NCBI GenBank assembly: GCA_000987045.1
Contig: LAKY01000073.1
Location: forward strand, 1 to 64,000
Reading direction: 5' to 3'
Length of the DNA: 64,000 bases
Source: Clostridiales bacterium PH28_bin88
GTDB taxonomy: Bacteria > Bacillota > PH28-bin88
Below are positions 23,263 through 32,148 of the stretch, one piece after another; position 1 is the stretch's first letter, and each line of letters starts with the position of its first letter. The notes below the pieces were generated by a model, which made no database searches, was not told where the DNA came from, and saw only the letters and a list, made by a program, of their open reading frames with translations. Made by a program: the position numbers and the translations under genes.

Positions 23263-24565
23263 ATTTTCTTCCCGCGCACAGCCTGGCGCTGGCGGGGTGA
23301 GTCCTTAAGACCATTAATACCACCGGACCAACCAGCGCCCCCAGGCCCAGGAGGGTAAAGCCCACTCCCCAGCCCAGCGGTTCGCCGAAGTAATCCAGGA
23401 TCCAGCCGAAAAAGGCAGGCGACGCAGTGGCTGCCCCGAACCCCAAGAAGGACTGCACCGCCATCACCCTCCCAAGGTATCCCGGTGGGGCCAGTTCGGT
23501 CACCCCCGTAGAAAAGATCGGCGAGTCGGCGTTGACAGTCAGGCTGTAAACGATCCCTACCAGGAGAATCAAGAAAAAAGAAGCTCCGACCAGCCAGCCG
23601 AACACCAGGGAACACAGGGCACTAAGCACCATAATGCCGGCGGCGGTGGCGGTGCGGCCAAAGTGATCCGACAGCCAGCCGGCCAGCCCGGTGGACAGCG
23701 CCCCCAGAAAGACGGAAATGGAGGTCAACTGGGCGGCCCAGAAAACCGCATTGCCTGAGCCCGTTTCGGAAGCAGCGAGTACACTGTTCAAAAATGGGGC
23801 CATCCATGAACGCATCCCGTACATCTCCCACATGTGGGCGACGTAAGCCAAAATCATCAGCAGGGTGGGCAGGTCAACCGGGACCAATCGCCCTGGCGCC
23901 GGCCTGGAAGCCTGTTTCGCCACCCGGCCTCCCATGCCCGCCTGTTCCCCCCGTTCAATAACCACCTCCCGCGGCTTTACCGCAGGTACAGGCATGACCC
24001 GCCCCCTCCAGAGGAGGTACACCGCCAAAAGAATGGCGGTGGAACTGGCCAGGGAAACGACCATGTATCCCGTTTTCCAGCCATATGCGGCAGCCAGCGC
24101 CCCGGTGGCCGCAAAGGACAAGGCATTACCCAGGACAAAGCAGGCCACGTAAAACCCAACTATTCTTCCCCGCCGCTCGCTCCCGTACGCCTCGGAAATC
24201 AATCGCAAGCCAGGCATGTACACCCCGCCCAGCCCGGCCCCCGCTATCCCCCGAAAGACCATGCCGGTAAGCGTGTCACTGGCCAGCAAGGGCAGCAGGA
24301 CACTCCCGGCAAAGCTAAGAGTGGCCCCAACCAGGACCACGTAGCGGGTGTTGATCCTGTCGGTGACGGATAGGGCCAGTAAAACCGAGGCAATGTAGCC
24401 CCCCTGGAAAGCGGAGAGGATTGCTCCCGACTGGGCATGGGAAATTCCCCACTCCTGCTCCACCAGGGTCAGAACCGCTGAAAAGCTGGACGCCGGCAGC
24501 AACACCAGCAAAAGTATCCCGCACAGCAGGGGTACCATGGTCATGTCCTTTTCTTGCTGCGTCAA
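23261..24565 (-). CDS. MFS transporter
   Basis: A 434-residue major facilitator superfamily protein with twelve predicted membrane helices. The cytoplasmic loop motifs are DRINTRYVV (loop 2-3) and SDHFGRTATA (loop 8-9), and a central charged loop follows helix 6 (RGRVMPVPAVKPREVVIERG). The substrate is unknown. The start is taken as TTG 24565 after AGGAG, with an ATG eight codons further in as an alternative. The C-terminal GxLxDRxG-like motifs point to a drug or metabolite exporter or an organic-anion uptake protein of the CynX/NarK-like sort. It is monocistronic on the minus strand. Confidence 0.88.
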   Translation of the reverse strand: MTQQEKDMTMVPLLCGILLLVLLPASSFSAVLTLVEQEWGISHAQSGAILSAFQGGYIASVLLALSVTDRINTRYVVLVGATLSFAGSVLLPLLASDTLTGMVFRGIAGAGLGGVYMPGLRLISEAYGSERRGRIVGFYVACFVLGNALSFAATGALAAAYGWKTGYMVVSLASSTAILLAVYLLWRGRVMPVPAVKPREVVIERGEQAGMGGRVAKQASRPAPGRLVPVDLPTLLMILAYVAHMWEMYGMRSWMAPFLNSVLAASETGSGNAVFWAAQLTSISVFLGALSTGLAGWLSDHFGRTATAAGIMVLSALCSLVFGWLVGASFFLILLVGIVYSLTVNADSPIFSTGVTELAPPGYLGRVMAVQSFLGFGAATASPAFFGWILDYFGEPLGWGVGFTLLGLGALVGPVVLMVLRTHPASARLCAGRK

Positions 24566-24581
24566 ATTCTGTCACTCCTAA

Positions 24582-24618
24582 CAAGAGGCAAGAAGCAGGA
24601 GGCAGGAAGCAAGAACAA
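24582..24618. repeat. Purine-rich dispersed repeat, copy 2
   Basis: It contains AGAAGCAGGAGGCAGGAAGC. The 24-base core differs at one position from 28988-29011. It lies just upstream of the MFS gene. Confidence 0.65.
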
Positions 24619-24700
24619 GGGAAAGGATTGGCGAAGCCAATCCAACAGGAGGTCTTGCCTCTTTCATCTTGTATCTAGCTTTATGTAACCAAGTCTACCG

Positions 24701-26266
24701 CTAGTCCTCCGGGCCTACCTCCAGATCTCGCCAGATAGTAGGCAGCATCTCCAGGATGTCCCCGGCAATCAAGCCCCGGTGGCCCTTGGACCGGGCAGCC
24801 AGGTCTCCGGCAGCGCCGTGGACAAACACCCCTACCGCTGCAGCCACCGGCGCCGCCAGCCCCTGGGCCATCAACCCGGCGATGACGCCTGTCAGTACAT
24901 CTCCGCTCCCGCCGGTAGCCATCCCCGGGTTGCCGGTGGGATTGAGAAAGGTCTCCCCGCCGGGGCTCGCCACCACTGTTTTCGCTCCTTTAAGTACCAC
25001 CGTTACTCCCCAGTCTTTTGCCGCCTGTTCGGCCCCCTTTAACCTGTCTTCTTGTACCCGGGCTGCCGCCACGTCTAACAGCCGGGCCATCTCTCCCGGA
25101 TGGGGGGTTATTACCACCGGGACACCAAGGGAGGGAAAAAGGCCGGTAGCCCCGGCCAGGGCGTTCAAACCGTCGGCGTCTATTACCACCGGCACTTTCA
25201 ACTGGGGTAACAACCGGCGTACCCATTCCACCGTCGCCGGGTGCCGCCCGATACCCATTCCCAGAGCAACCACCGTCGCGTCCCGCGCCAACTCCAGCAC
25301 CGGCGCCACAGCTTCCATGCTAAACGACCGGGCATCCGTCTCGGGCAAGGGGCTGGTCATCACCTCGGTGGTCTTGGTTTCCAACACCGGGTGCAGGGAA
25401 CGAGGCACCGCCGCGGTCACCAGTCCCGCCCCGCTCCTCAAAGCCGCCTGGGCAGACAGGGTAACAGCCCCGGTCATCCCTTCCGACCCTCCCACCACCA
25501 GCACCCGCCCGAAGCTGCCCTTGTGGGCGGACGGCTCCCGCCGCGGGAGTTGAGCGCTGCACCAGGAAGGGGTAAGCAGTTCCCGCTTCAACGGGCGACC
25601 GGAGACCAACCGGGCCGGCAGGGAAATGTCCGCCACCGTCACGTCCCCCGCGTACCGGGCGCCCGGCTCCAGGTAAAGGCCAAGTTTTGGCAGTCCGAAG
25701 GTGACAGTACGGGTAGCCTGGACACATGGGCCGTACACCTTGCCGGTATTGGCCTCCAACCCTGAGGGCAGGTCCACCGCCACCAACGGCCGGTGAGCGG
25801 AGTTGATCTGGCGGATCACCTGGGCAATGGTTCCCATGGCCGCGCCCTTAAACCCCGTACCGTAAATGGCATCCACCAGCACATCGGCGTGCAACAGAGC
25901 GATATCCACCCGCTGCAGGTCTTTTTCCGCCTGGAGCGGGTAGATTTTAACCCCCATCTGCTCGAGGATGTCCAGGTTGACGCGGGCGTCCCCCCTCACG
26001 TCCTCCGGCCGGCCCAACAGAAAAACCTTGACTTCCGCCCTCTTGTTAGCTAAATGGCGGGCCACCACAAAGCCGTCCCCACCGTTATTGCCCTTACCGG
26101 CAAAGACCAGTACCCGTTTCCCCGCCACCTCACCCTCCAGGATCTCCAGCACCGCATCCAGCACCCGGAGACCGGCATTCTCCATCAGGACGATGCCGGG
26201 AATACCGTACTGGCTGGAAGCCAATTGATCCAGTTCCCTCATTTCTTCTGCCGTAACCAGTTTCAT
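24701..26266 (-). CDS. nnr: Bifunctional NAD(P)H-hydrate repair enzyme (epimerase + dehydratase)
   Basis: A 521-residue fusion. The N-terminal YjeF_N domain (residues 1-215; FAGKGNNGGDGFVVARHLAN) epimerises damaged NAD(P)HX. The C-terminal ribokinase-like dehydratase domain (about 230-515; VGGSEGMTGAVTLSAQAALRS, ITPHPGEMARLL, NPGMATGGSGDVLTG) uses ADP or ATP to restore NAD(P)H. Both active-site regions look intact. It follows acpS by 43 bases on the same strand, the usual pairing in Firmicutes. It starts with ATG. Confidence 0.96.
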   Translation of the reverse strand: MKLVTAEEMRELDQLASSQYGIPGIVLMENAGLRVLDAVLEILEGEVAGKRVLVFAGKGNNGGDGFVVARHLANKRAEVKVFLLGRPEDVRGDARVNLDILEQMGVKIYPLQAEKDLQRVDIALLHADVLVDAIYGTGFKGAAMGTIAQVIRQINSAHRPLVAVDLPSGLEANTGKVYGPCVQATRTVTFGLPKLGLYLEPGARYAGDVTVADISLPARLVSGRPLKRELLTPSWCSAQLPRREPSAHKGSFGRVLVVGGSEGMTGAVTLSAQAALRSGAGLVTAAVPRSLHPVLETKTTEVMTSPLPETDARSFSMEAVAPVLELARDATVVALGMGIGRHPATVEWVRRLLPQLKVPVVIDADGLNALAGATGLFPSLGVPVVITPHPGEMARLLDVAAARVQEDRLKGAEQAAKDWGVTVVLKGAKTVVASPGGETFLNPTGNPGMATGGSGDVLTGVIAGLMAQGLAAPVAAAVGVFVHGAAGDLAARSKGHRGLIAGDILEMLPTIWRDLEVGPED

Positions 26267-26309
26267 ACCGTTCTCCCCCTACCCGGTTTCCCCATGAAAC
26301 CCGTAAACA

Positions 26310-26681
26310 TTATTCCGCCACCACCACAGCCAGGGCATGGCCGCGGCTGTGGGACAGGGTGAGCATCCACCGGGAAATGCCCTGTTCCCCGGCCAAACGG
26401 CTGGCCCGCCCGTGGAGGACAAGTTCCGGCCGGCCGTTTTCCCTGGAAGTCACCTCGATCTCCGTCCAACCAATAGCGCCCCAGCCAGTCCCCAGTACCT
26501 TCATCACCGCCTCCTTGGCAGCAAACCGGGCAGCCAGGGAGGTTTCGGGAGCAGCCTTTTGGAAACAGTACTTCACCTCGGCGGGTGTGTAGACCCGCCG
26601 GCAAAATGCATCGGGCCGGCGCACCAGCACCTGCCGGATGCGTTCCACCTCAATCAGGTCCGCTCCAACCCCTTTCAGCAT
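26310..26681 (-). CDS. acpS: Holo-acyl carrier protein synthase (housekeeping copy)
   Basis: An AcpS of about 123 residues that adds 4'-phosphopantetheine to the fatty-acid ACP. Motifs are GVGADLIEVERI, ARFAAKEAVMKVLGTGWG, and LTLSHSRGHALAVV near the end. The start ATG at 26681 follows AAAGGACGG. A longer frame opens at 26699 but overlaps the ribosome site. It is upstream of nnr on the same strand. Comparison with the copy at 2.5 kb shows only family-level similarity, so the two are not a recent duplication. Confidence 0.95.
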   Translation of the reverse strand: MLKGVGADLIEVERIRQVLVRRPDAFCRRVYTPAEVKYCFQKAAPETSLAARFAAKEAVMKVLGTGWGAIGWTEIEVTSRENGRPELVLHGRASRLAGEQGISRWMLTLSHSRGHALAVVVAE

Positions 26682-26890
26682 TTTGCACCGTCCTTTCACA
26701 TGCTAAATAAAATATATTAAACTATATTTGCCTTCTTCACAGCAATCCCTGCCGCCCAAACCATGATTCCCCTCGCCAGGAAAAACTTTTTGTTGTTTGT
26801 GACCATTCTGCACTAACCGTCAGCAGGAATATACATAGGTATTATCGAAATATTTGGCCATACGTTGAATCCGGAAAGGAGGGCAGAGGC

Positions 26891-28198
26891 GTGTATTTTA
26901 AGGTCGCAGGTATTGCCGGTTTATTGAGCGGGCTGCAGATTCTTCTTTTACTGCGATTGTTTGCCCTACAGGCCTGGCAGGTCGGACTGACCATTTTTGT
27001 CATCAACCTTGCCACCCTGGTGGCCATCTCAAGTTGGCTGAAACCGCGCCCCAAGCCCAAGGAGGATGCTCTACTCCCCCCCTTTGACCCTACCGTAATG
27101 ATCGCGCATGAAACTCTACCCGTATTGCGGCGGGGGCTCAACGAGGAGACTGCCCACAAGACCGCCCAGATTATCCAGAAGATCAGCGAGGTGCCGGCGG
27201 TAGCCATCACCGACAAGGAAAGGGTGCTGGCCTATATCGGGGTTGGCTGTGAAAAGCACCATCCCGGCGACCGCATCCTGACCGAGGCCACCAGGCAGGT
27301 AATTGCCACAGGGTTGCACAAAGTGGTTCAGACCAGCCAGGAGCTAAACTGTACGGTGAAAAACTGCGAGTGTCCCCTGGCGGCGGCGGTAATCGTCCCC
27401 CTTAAGTCCCGTGACGAAGTCATCGGATCACTGAAACTGTACCAGACCAAGGACGGGCAGCTGCCACCCCACGTGATCAGGCTGGCAATCGGCATCGCCC
27501 AGTTGTTGAGCATCCAAATGGAATTGGCTGAAGTGGACAGGCAAACCCAACTGGTCACCCTGGCTAAACTGGATGCCCTGCATGCCCAGATCAACCCGCA
27601 CTTTTTGTTTAATACTCTTAACACCATCATCATGTACAGCAGGACCAACCCGCAAAGGGCCCGGAGGCTATTAATCCATCTGGCCGACTTCTTCCGGCGG
27701 ACCCTGAAGCGCCACGGCCACTACGTAACCCTGCAGGAAGAATTGGAATGCGTGCATACCTACCTGGTTCTGGAGAAGGCCCGGTTCGGGAAAAAACTTC
27801 ATATCATCGAGGACGTGGATCAAAGTTTATTGGGATACCGGGTGCCTGTGCTCAGCATCCAGCCGTTAGTGGAGAACGCCGTGAAACATGGCATCTCTCC
27901 CAAGTTGAGCAAGGGGGCGGTGCGCATCGCCGCCCGCTTGGAAGGTCCGGAACTGGTAATCACCGTCACCGACGATGGTGTCGGGATCCCCACCGACAAG
28001 CTGGCGCTGGTGCTTAAACCCGGTTACGGCTCCGGCAACGGGGTCGGACTGAGCAACGTCCACGAGCGGTTAAAGAGCCTTTACCACAATAATACCGGGC
28101 TCACGGTGATCAGTACCGAAGGAAAGGGGACGACCATCTCCTTCCGAGTACCATCAGAGAGCCAGGAGCGTAAATACCAGGAGCTGGAGGCCTTATGA
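26891..28198 (+). CDS. LytS/YehU-type sensor histidine kinase
   Basis: A 435-residue membrane sensor kinase. Two N-terminal hydrophobic segments (residues 5-50) lead to a GAF-like domain (about 75-215; AVAITDKERVLAYIG ... GCEKHHPGDRI) with several Cys (CTVKNCECP). The His_kinase dimerisation motif ALHAQINPHFLFNTLNTI carries the phospho-accepting His. The ATPase domain has VENAVKHGIS, DDGVGIP and GVGLSNVHERL. The Cys pattern CTVKNCECP may bind a metal or cluster. It overlaps the LytTR regulator by 4 bases (ATGA). The start is GTG after AGGAGGG. The signal is unknown. Confidence 0.9.
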   Translation: MYFKVAGIAGLLSGLQILLLLRLFALQAWQVGLTIFVINLATLVAISSWLKPRPKPKEDALLPPFDPTVMIAHETLPVLRRGLNEETAHKTAQIIQKISEVPAVAITDKERVLAYIGVGCEKHHPGDRILTEATRQVIATGLHKVVQTSQELNCTVKNCECPLAAAVIVPLKSRDEVIGSLKLYQTKDGQLPPHVIRLAIGIAQLLSIQMELAEVDRQTQLVTLAKLDALHAQINPHFLFNTLNTIIMYSRTNPQRARRLLIHLADFFRRTLKRHGHYVTLQEELECVHTYLVLEKARFGKKLHIIEDVDQSLLGYRVPVLSIQPLVENAVKHGISPKLSKGAVRIAARLEGPELVITVTDDGVGIPTDKLALVLKPGYGSGNGVGLSNVHERLKSLYHNNTGLTVISTEGKGTTISFRVPSESQERKYQELEAL

Positions 28199-28977
28199 CA
28201 TTAAAGGCGTTAATAGTGGACGACGAGTACCCGGCACGCAAGGAATTGCGATATCTATTGGAAAACTTCTTTGACGTGGAAGTGGTTGGAGAGGCCACCA
28301 ACGCCCAGGAGGCCTTGAAATTAATCTCCGCCATTAATTATACCGTGGTGTTTGTGGATATCCAGATGCCCGGGATGACCGGCCTGGAACTGGGTGAATT
28401 GCTGCAGCAGCACTCCGGCTTCCCCTACGTGATCTTCGTCACCGCCTTCGAGGAGTACGCCGTCAAGGCCTTCGAGGTGGATGCGGTGGACTACCTCTTA
28501 AAGCCCTTCGATCAGCGCCGGTTGGGCCAGGCCCTGGAAAAGGTCCGGAAACTGGTGGAACAAAACCAGGCCAGGCAGCGGGACAGCAAAAACTACCCCG
28601 GCGAACAGGGTGACCCCTCCCGCCAGGAACAATACCTTGATCAGCTAGACCGCCTCCCCGCGGAAAAGCAGGGCAAGACCTTGCTGATCAGCCCTGAAGA
28701 AATCATCTATGCTTACGTTCAGGAAGATGCGGTTTACATCCGTACCGACAAGGATACTCTCTTAAGCCGCTTTTCCTTAAAGGAGCTGGAAGGCCGCTTG
28801 GACCCCAAGCACTTTTTCCGCTCCCACCGCCGCTTTATCGTTAACCTGACCAAGGTACGGGAGATTATCCCTTTCTTTAACGGCACCTATTCGCTGGTCC
28901 TACTGGACGAAGGGGGCAGTGAAGTCCCGGTCAGCCGCAACCACGCCCGCCGCCTCCGGGAACTTCTCGGCATCTAG
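28195..28977 (+). CDS. LytTR-family response regulator
   Basis: A 260-residue response regulator paired with the sensor kinase just upstream. Residues 3-120 are a receiver domain with IVDDEYPARKEL, phospho-acceptor Asp in VVFVDIQMPGM, conserved Thr in FVTAFEEYA and Lys in LLKPFDQ. After a Gln-rich linker, a LytTR DNA-binding domain spans about 155-258 (ISPEEIIYAYVQEDAVYIRT, FFRSHRRFIVNLTKV). LytTR regulators bind direct repeats and often control autolysis or exoproteins. The target here is unknown. Confidence 0.93.
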   Translation: MTLKALIVDDEYPARKELRYLLENFFDVEVVGEATNAQEALKLISAINYTVVFVDIQMPGMTGLELGELLQQHSGFPYVIFVTAFEEYAVKAFEVDAVDYLLKPFDQRRLGQALEKVRKLVEQNQARQRDSKNYPGEQGDPSRQEQYLDQLDRLPAEKQGKTLLISPEEIIYAYVQEDAVYIRTDKDTLLSRFSLKELEGRLDPKHFFRSHRRFIVNLTKVREIIPFFNGTYSLVLLDEGGSEVPVSRNHARRLRELLGI

Positions 28978-28980
28978 CTT

Positions 28981-29013
28981 CAGGAAGCAAGAAACAGGAG
29001 GCAGGAAGCAAGA
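28981..29013. repeat. Purine-rich dispersed repeat, copy 3
   Basis: GGAAGCAAGAAACAGGAGGC is followed by AGGAAGCAAGA. It matches 24582-24618 almost exactly and sits directly after the LytTR gene. Confidence 0.65.
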
Positions 29014-29200
29014 TTAAAGCGTAAGTCCCATTAGTACCGCGGAATAGAAATGCCCGTCCAACAAAAACTCGCGGGTCAAGAGCCCCTCTTTCATACAAAC
29101 CCAACCGCTCGTACAGCCTCATGGCGTTCAGGTTGTCTTCCCTTACCCGGAGGTTGATTTTTTTGATTACCTTCCCTTCCCTGGCCCACTGGATCATATG
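29014..29200 (-). pseudogene. GNAT acetyltransferase remnant (frameshifted)
   Basis: Minus-strand translation gives KVIKKINLRVREDNLNAMRL followed by YERLG, then, in another frame, MKEGLLTREFLLDGHFYSAV and LMGLTL stop. Together these match the C-terminal third of RimJ/RimI-like GNATs (family form NxRAIxLYExxGFxxEG). The N-terminal two thirds are missing and a frameshift separates the halves, so it is a dead fragment. Confidence 0.65.
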
Positions 29201-29376
29201 ACATATACTGCAATAGTAACTCCTTACAACTTTATCCGTCAAGTGAATTGCCAGTTCCTAGCAACACATTTTCGTCACGTCTTGACGCCCGCGGATTCTT
29301 TTGGCAGCCAGTACATAGCTGCCGGCTATTGAGCCATACTAGTTGGTAGGTTTCGGAATAGGAGGTGATGATACAG

Positions 29377-29556
29377 ATGATGCACCAAGAGATCCAGCAG
29401 TGTATTGACCGATGCACCAAAACGGCCCAGATGATCCGCGGTATCACCAACAACATGGTGGATCACAGAGCACGGCTGGCCCTGGCTGAAGCCGACCGGC
29501 ACATTGAAATGTGTATCCACGATTGCCTGGACGCCAAGGAAATGGCTAAATCCTAA
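29377..29556 (+). CDS. 59-aa four-cysteine helical protein, paralogue 1
   Basis: A 59-residue protein with paired cysteines near both ends: QCIDRC (N-terminal helix) and MCIHDC (C-terminal helix). The spacing C-x3-C in both helices suggests an antiparallel helical hairpin able to bind a metal such as copper or iron, loosely like half of a copper-storage (Csp) four-helix bundle or DUF326-type repeats. It has many His and Met residues (MMHQ, VDHRAR, DRHIEM). The start ATG at 29377 follows AGGAGGTGAT, and the frame opens at 29365. Twenty bases downstream is a paralogue of identical length. The function is a guess. Confidence 0.65.
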   Translation: MMHQEIQQCIDRCTKTAQMIRGITNNMVDHRARLALAEADRHIEMCIHDCLDAKEMAKS

Positions 29557-29576
29557 ACTCGAAGGGAGTGATGATG

Positions 29577-29756
29577 ATGGATCAAAAGCAGCAGATCCAG
29601 CAATGCATCAAGGACTGCCAACAGGTGATCACTGACCTGCAATCCGTCTCCAACCGGGCTCAGGACCAGAAGATGAAAGCCACTTTAAACGAGTCCGTGC
29701 ATCACCTGGAAATGTGTATGCGAGAGTGTGAATTCGCCTCCAAGCAAGCTCCTTAA
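29577..29756 (+). CDS. 59-aa four-cysteine helical protein, paralogue 2
   Basis: A 59-residue paralogue of the gene just upstream, aligning end to end: QQCIKDCQQVITDLQSVSNR and the C-terminal HHLEMCMRECEFA mirror QQCIDRC and RHIEMCIHDC. The C-x3-C pairs are kept while the middle diverges. The start ATG at 29577 follows GAAGGGAG, and three in-frame ATG/GTG codons precede it. Both genes end before a strong bidirectional terminator. Possible heterodimer with paralogue 1 or metal buffering in the cytoplasm; neither has a signal peptide. Confidence 0.65.
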   Translation: MDQKQQIQQCIKDCQQVITDLQSVSNRAQDQKMKATLNESVHHLEMCMRECEFASKQAP

Positions 29757-29769
29757 AAACAGAAGGTGT

Positions 29770-29810
29770 AAAAATAATCCCTGGCCGCAACGCAACCAGG
29801 GATTATTTTT
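29770..29810. terminator. Strong bidirectional terminator
   Basis: A perfect 15-base-pair stem AAAAATAATCCCTGG / CCAGGGATTATTTTT with an 11-base loop. It ends the small-protein genes (+) and the hypothetical membrane-anchored gene (-). Confidence 0.92.
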
Positions 29811-29811
29811 G

Positions 29812-30330
29812 CTACATTATTTGTCTCACCCAGCCCCGCGGCAGGTTCAGGCGCGTGTCCACCAGGTGAACGATAAATACCTGGGGTTTGAGATCTTTAG
29901 GCGCAATCTCGATGTTGAGCCGGGCGTACTCCTTGGAGGAAAAGAAATAGGAATCTACCATCCCGTCCGCCCTCTTCGCCACCGGGGTGTTTTCAAAAGG
30001 CGTTCCATTCAGGTTGTTAAGGTAGTTAATTACCCTTTTTTGGCCGGGAGTAAACTTCTCGGGTTGATCATTGACCTGCTGCCAGGGCTGGCGGCGCACG
30101 ACGATAATGTCAGCGGTGGTGAAAAACTCCCGCCTGCCGTTCCATTTAAAGTCAAGCACCAGCCCCTTGTCGTTTTCCATCAGATAATAAGTGATGTCGT
30201 CAGGATCGGAGACGTATCGGTTATCAATTATCGACAGGATAACCTCCTGGGCAGGGTAAAACGAGGCAATAAAAATACCAAGGCTCAGGATAACCAGAAA
30301 AGCGTATTTCAAAAAATGAACGGCCTTCAC
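29812..30330 (-). CDS. Hypothetical membrane-anchored exported protein
   Basis: A 172-residue protein that I do not recognise. Residues 7-27 (FLKYAFLVILSLGIFIASFYP) are an uncleaved signal anchor. The rest is a mixed alpha/beta extracytoplasmic domain (VLDFKWNGRREFFTTADIIVVRRQ and PQVFIVHLVDTRLNLP). The stop codon TAG at 29812 lies right after the bidirectional terminator. It has the same reading direction as the M23 peptidase 390 bases upstream, but a repeat element separates them, so co-transcription is uncertain. Confidence 0.7.
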   Translation of the reverse strand: MKAVHFLKYAFLVILSLGIFIASFYPAQEVILSIIDNRYVSDPDDITYYLMENDKGLVLDFKWNGRREFFTTADIIVVRRQPWQQVNDQPEKFTPGQKRVINYLNNLNGTPFENTPVAKRADGMVDSYFFSSKEYARLNIEIAPKDLKPQVFIVHLVDTRLNLPRGWVRQIM

Positions 30331-30507
30331 CGTCTCCCCCCCTACTTGGAGCTAAACAAGATGAAGAGTTTCGACAAATTTGTAGGTATTTCGCATACAT
30401 TTCAATTTACTACTACGCCAAAAAGGAGTCAAGTGACAATCATCGCCTTCCGCACGTGCTTTGAACGTTTTTACTCAAATAATAGGGTCACCAGTCCCTG
30501 TGCCGTA

Positions 30508-30687
30508 CAAGAAAGGCGACTTTCATCGCCTTCGGCGACTTTTCGAAAGTCGCCTTTCTTGTCCGCTAGGGGCTGCCGCCCCTTCGGCGGCCTTCGGCCT
30601 GAGCACCCCGCAAGAGTAGGGGGGCTCACCCCCCTATAACCCCCCAGGTATAGGAAATTATCCACAGGACCATAATTTCCTGTACCT
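30508..30687. repeat. About 180-base hairpin-rich dispersed repeat, copy 1
   Basis: Multiple inverted segments: AAGAAAGGCGACTTTC with GAAAGTCGCCTTTCTT, GGGGCTGCCGCCCC, AGGCCTTCGGCCT-like, GGGGGGCTCACCCCCC, and CAGGTATAGGAAATTAT with ATAATTTCCTGTACCT. It is nearly identical and in the same orientation to 57905-58086. It fills most of the gap between the hypothetical protein and the M23 peptidase gene; the rest of that gap shows nothing. Confidence 0.88.
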
Positions 30688-30716
30688 AGATTAAGACCAC
30701 CTGCCGGTGGTCTCCA

Positions 30717-32054
30717 TTAAATGTAGTCCCACGGGTTCTGGGGTTCGCCGCCCTTTCTCACTTCGAAGTGGAGATGGGGGCCGGTAGCGTCACCCGTACT
30801 GCCCACCGCCCCGATCTTGGTGCCGGCGGAGACCTTTTGTCCGGTCGAAACATAGAACTTGGACAGGTGGGCGTACCTGGTTTCCATGCCACCGCCGTGG
30901 TCGATGATGATCAGGTTGCCGTACCCTCCCGATTGGCCCGCAAATGACACCACTCCAGACGTGTACGCATATACCCCGTTGCCGGTGGGTGCCGCAATAT
31001 CTATACCGGCGTGAAACTTCCTGGTGCCGAAGATGGGATGCGTCCTCCAGCCGAAACCACTGCTGACACGGGTACCCTGGACAACCCCATAATTCCTGTT
31101 CACTCCCCGGGAGAGGGTCTTCCGGGTACCTACCTGCAACACGCGGGTTACCGGCTCCTTGACCACTTCTTCCGACACCGTTTCCATGGATTGCTGGTAG
31201 CCGTTCACCAGGGTTACCCGGTAGGTTACCTTCCTTTCCCCGTTGACCCCCTGGCGCAGTACCTGCCGGTCCCGGCTCATCAGGCCGGCGTCTTTCCTGT
31301 ACTCAGTTTCGTAGGGGATTTGTTCCAGCACTGTGTTGGTCACGGTCACCACCACGTCCAGCAAGGGCTTTCCCCTCCGGACGACAATCATGTCTCCGGG
31401 CTTGATCCTTTCCGCGTCGATTAACGGGTTGAGATCGAGGATGTCCTGGAGAGTGGCATTGTGGTCCCTGGCGATTTTCCCAAGGTAATCCCCCGGCTGC
31501 ACTTGCACTTGCAGTTCCTCTTCTTCCAGCTTAAACAAGGCATCCCGGGCTTGTTCCCCGGTAAGAATGGAATCCACTTCTACTCTCGAGGTTTTAACCT
31601 CGACCTGTTGCCTGAATTTCACGGACTGGATCCGGGCAGCCGGATCAATTCCACGGGTGTACCGCTCCTTGTATTCCTCCAGCATCGCTTCCAGGTCTTC
31701 CGCCGACAGCACGGACAACCTCCGGTCGCCATCCACAAAGAGGCTGGGGGCATCAGTGGTAAGGGCTACCTCTTCCTGAATCACCTGGCCCAGGTCTTTA
31801 GCCAGCATTTCCGGCCTGACCCGGGTTTTTTCCAGTACAATTTCGTCTCTTTCCCGCACCGCCCCGTTTATTTGCTCCGCGACCTCCGCCTTGTACCCGG
31901 TCAGGGCTTGCTCCCATGCCCGCAAGTCTTTGACCTGCGTTACCACTTCACCATTGATGATCACGTTATAGGCAAGGGTTTCCTTTTGATAGTAAAGAAA
32001 GCTGGCTGATGCTACGATCAAAGCTATAACCCCTACGACGAGTTTCTTCCTCAT
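30717..32054 (-). CDS. Secreted M23 metallopeptidase with LysM and G5 domains
   Basis: A 445-residue cell-wall hydrolase candidate. The N-terminal signal/anchor is LVVGVIALIVASASFLYY. The middle has a YabE-like region, then a LysM peptidoglycan-binding domain (VQPGDYLGKIARDHNATLQD, LNPLIDAERIKPGD) and a G5 domain (ETEYRKDAGLMSRDRQVLRQ). The C-terminal M23/LytM domain has FHAGIDIAAPTG and HLHFEVRKGG, the zinc-binding His/Asp set. It likely cleaves peptide cross-links in the wall during growth or sporulation, and the full zinc site suggests it is active. The gene order tells nothing more. Confidence 0.94.
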   Translation of the reverse strand: MRKKLVVGVIALIVASASFLYYQKETLAYNVIINGEVVTQVKDLRAWEQALTGYKAEVAEQINGAVRERDEIVLEKTRVRPEMLAKDLGQVIQEEVALTTDAPSLFVDGDRRLSVLSAEDLEAMLEEYKERYTRGIDPAARIQSVKFRQQVEVKTSRVEVDSILTGEQARDALFKLEEEELQVQVQPGDYLGKIARDHNATLQDILDLNPLIDAERIKPGDMIVVRRGKPLLDVVVTVTNTVLEQIPYETEYRKDAGLMSRDRQVLRQGVNGERKVTYRVTLVNGYQQSMETVSEEVVKEPVTRVLQVGTRKTLSRGVNRNYGVVQGTRVSSGFGWRTHPIFGTRKFHAGIDIAAPTGNGVYAYTSGVVSFAGQSGGYGNLIIIDHGGGMETRYAHLSKFYVSTGQKVSAGTKIGAVGSTGDATGPHLHFEVRKGGEPQNPWDYI

Positions 32055-32148
32055 ATTTTCCTCCCGTATTCTCTTAAACCTCGCTTTGCCTGCATATCGT
32101 GCATTCGCCTAATTCGACAGGAGTAGCGGAAAACCCTACAGAAAATTT

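Noticed and set aside
28981..29013. Tandem AGGAAGCAAGAAACAGGAGGC units taken as a CRISPR-like array
   Set aside because: Only one to two short units occur per site, without regular spacers or cas genes.
29728..30639. 303-codon plus-strand ORF covering the terminator, the hypothetical gene and the hairpin repeat
   Set aside because: It runs through a perfect terminator and a palindromic repeat; composition is non-protein-like and it is antisense to a better gene.
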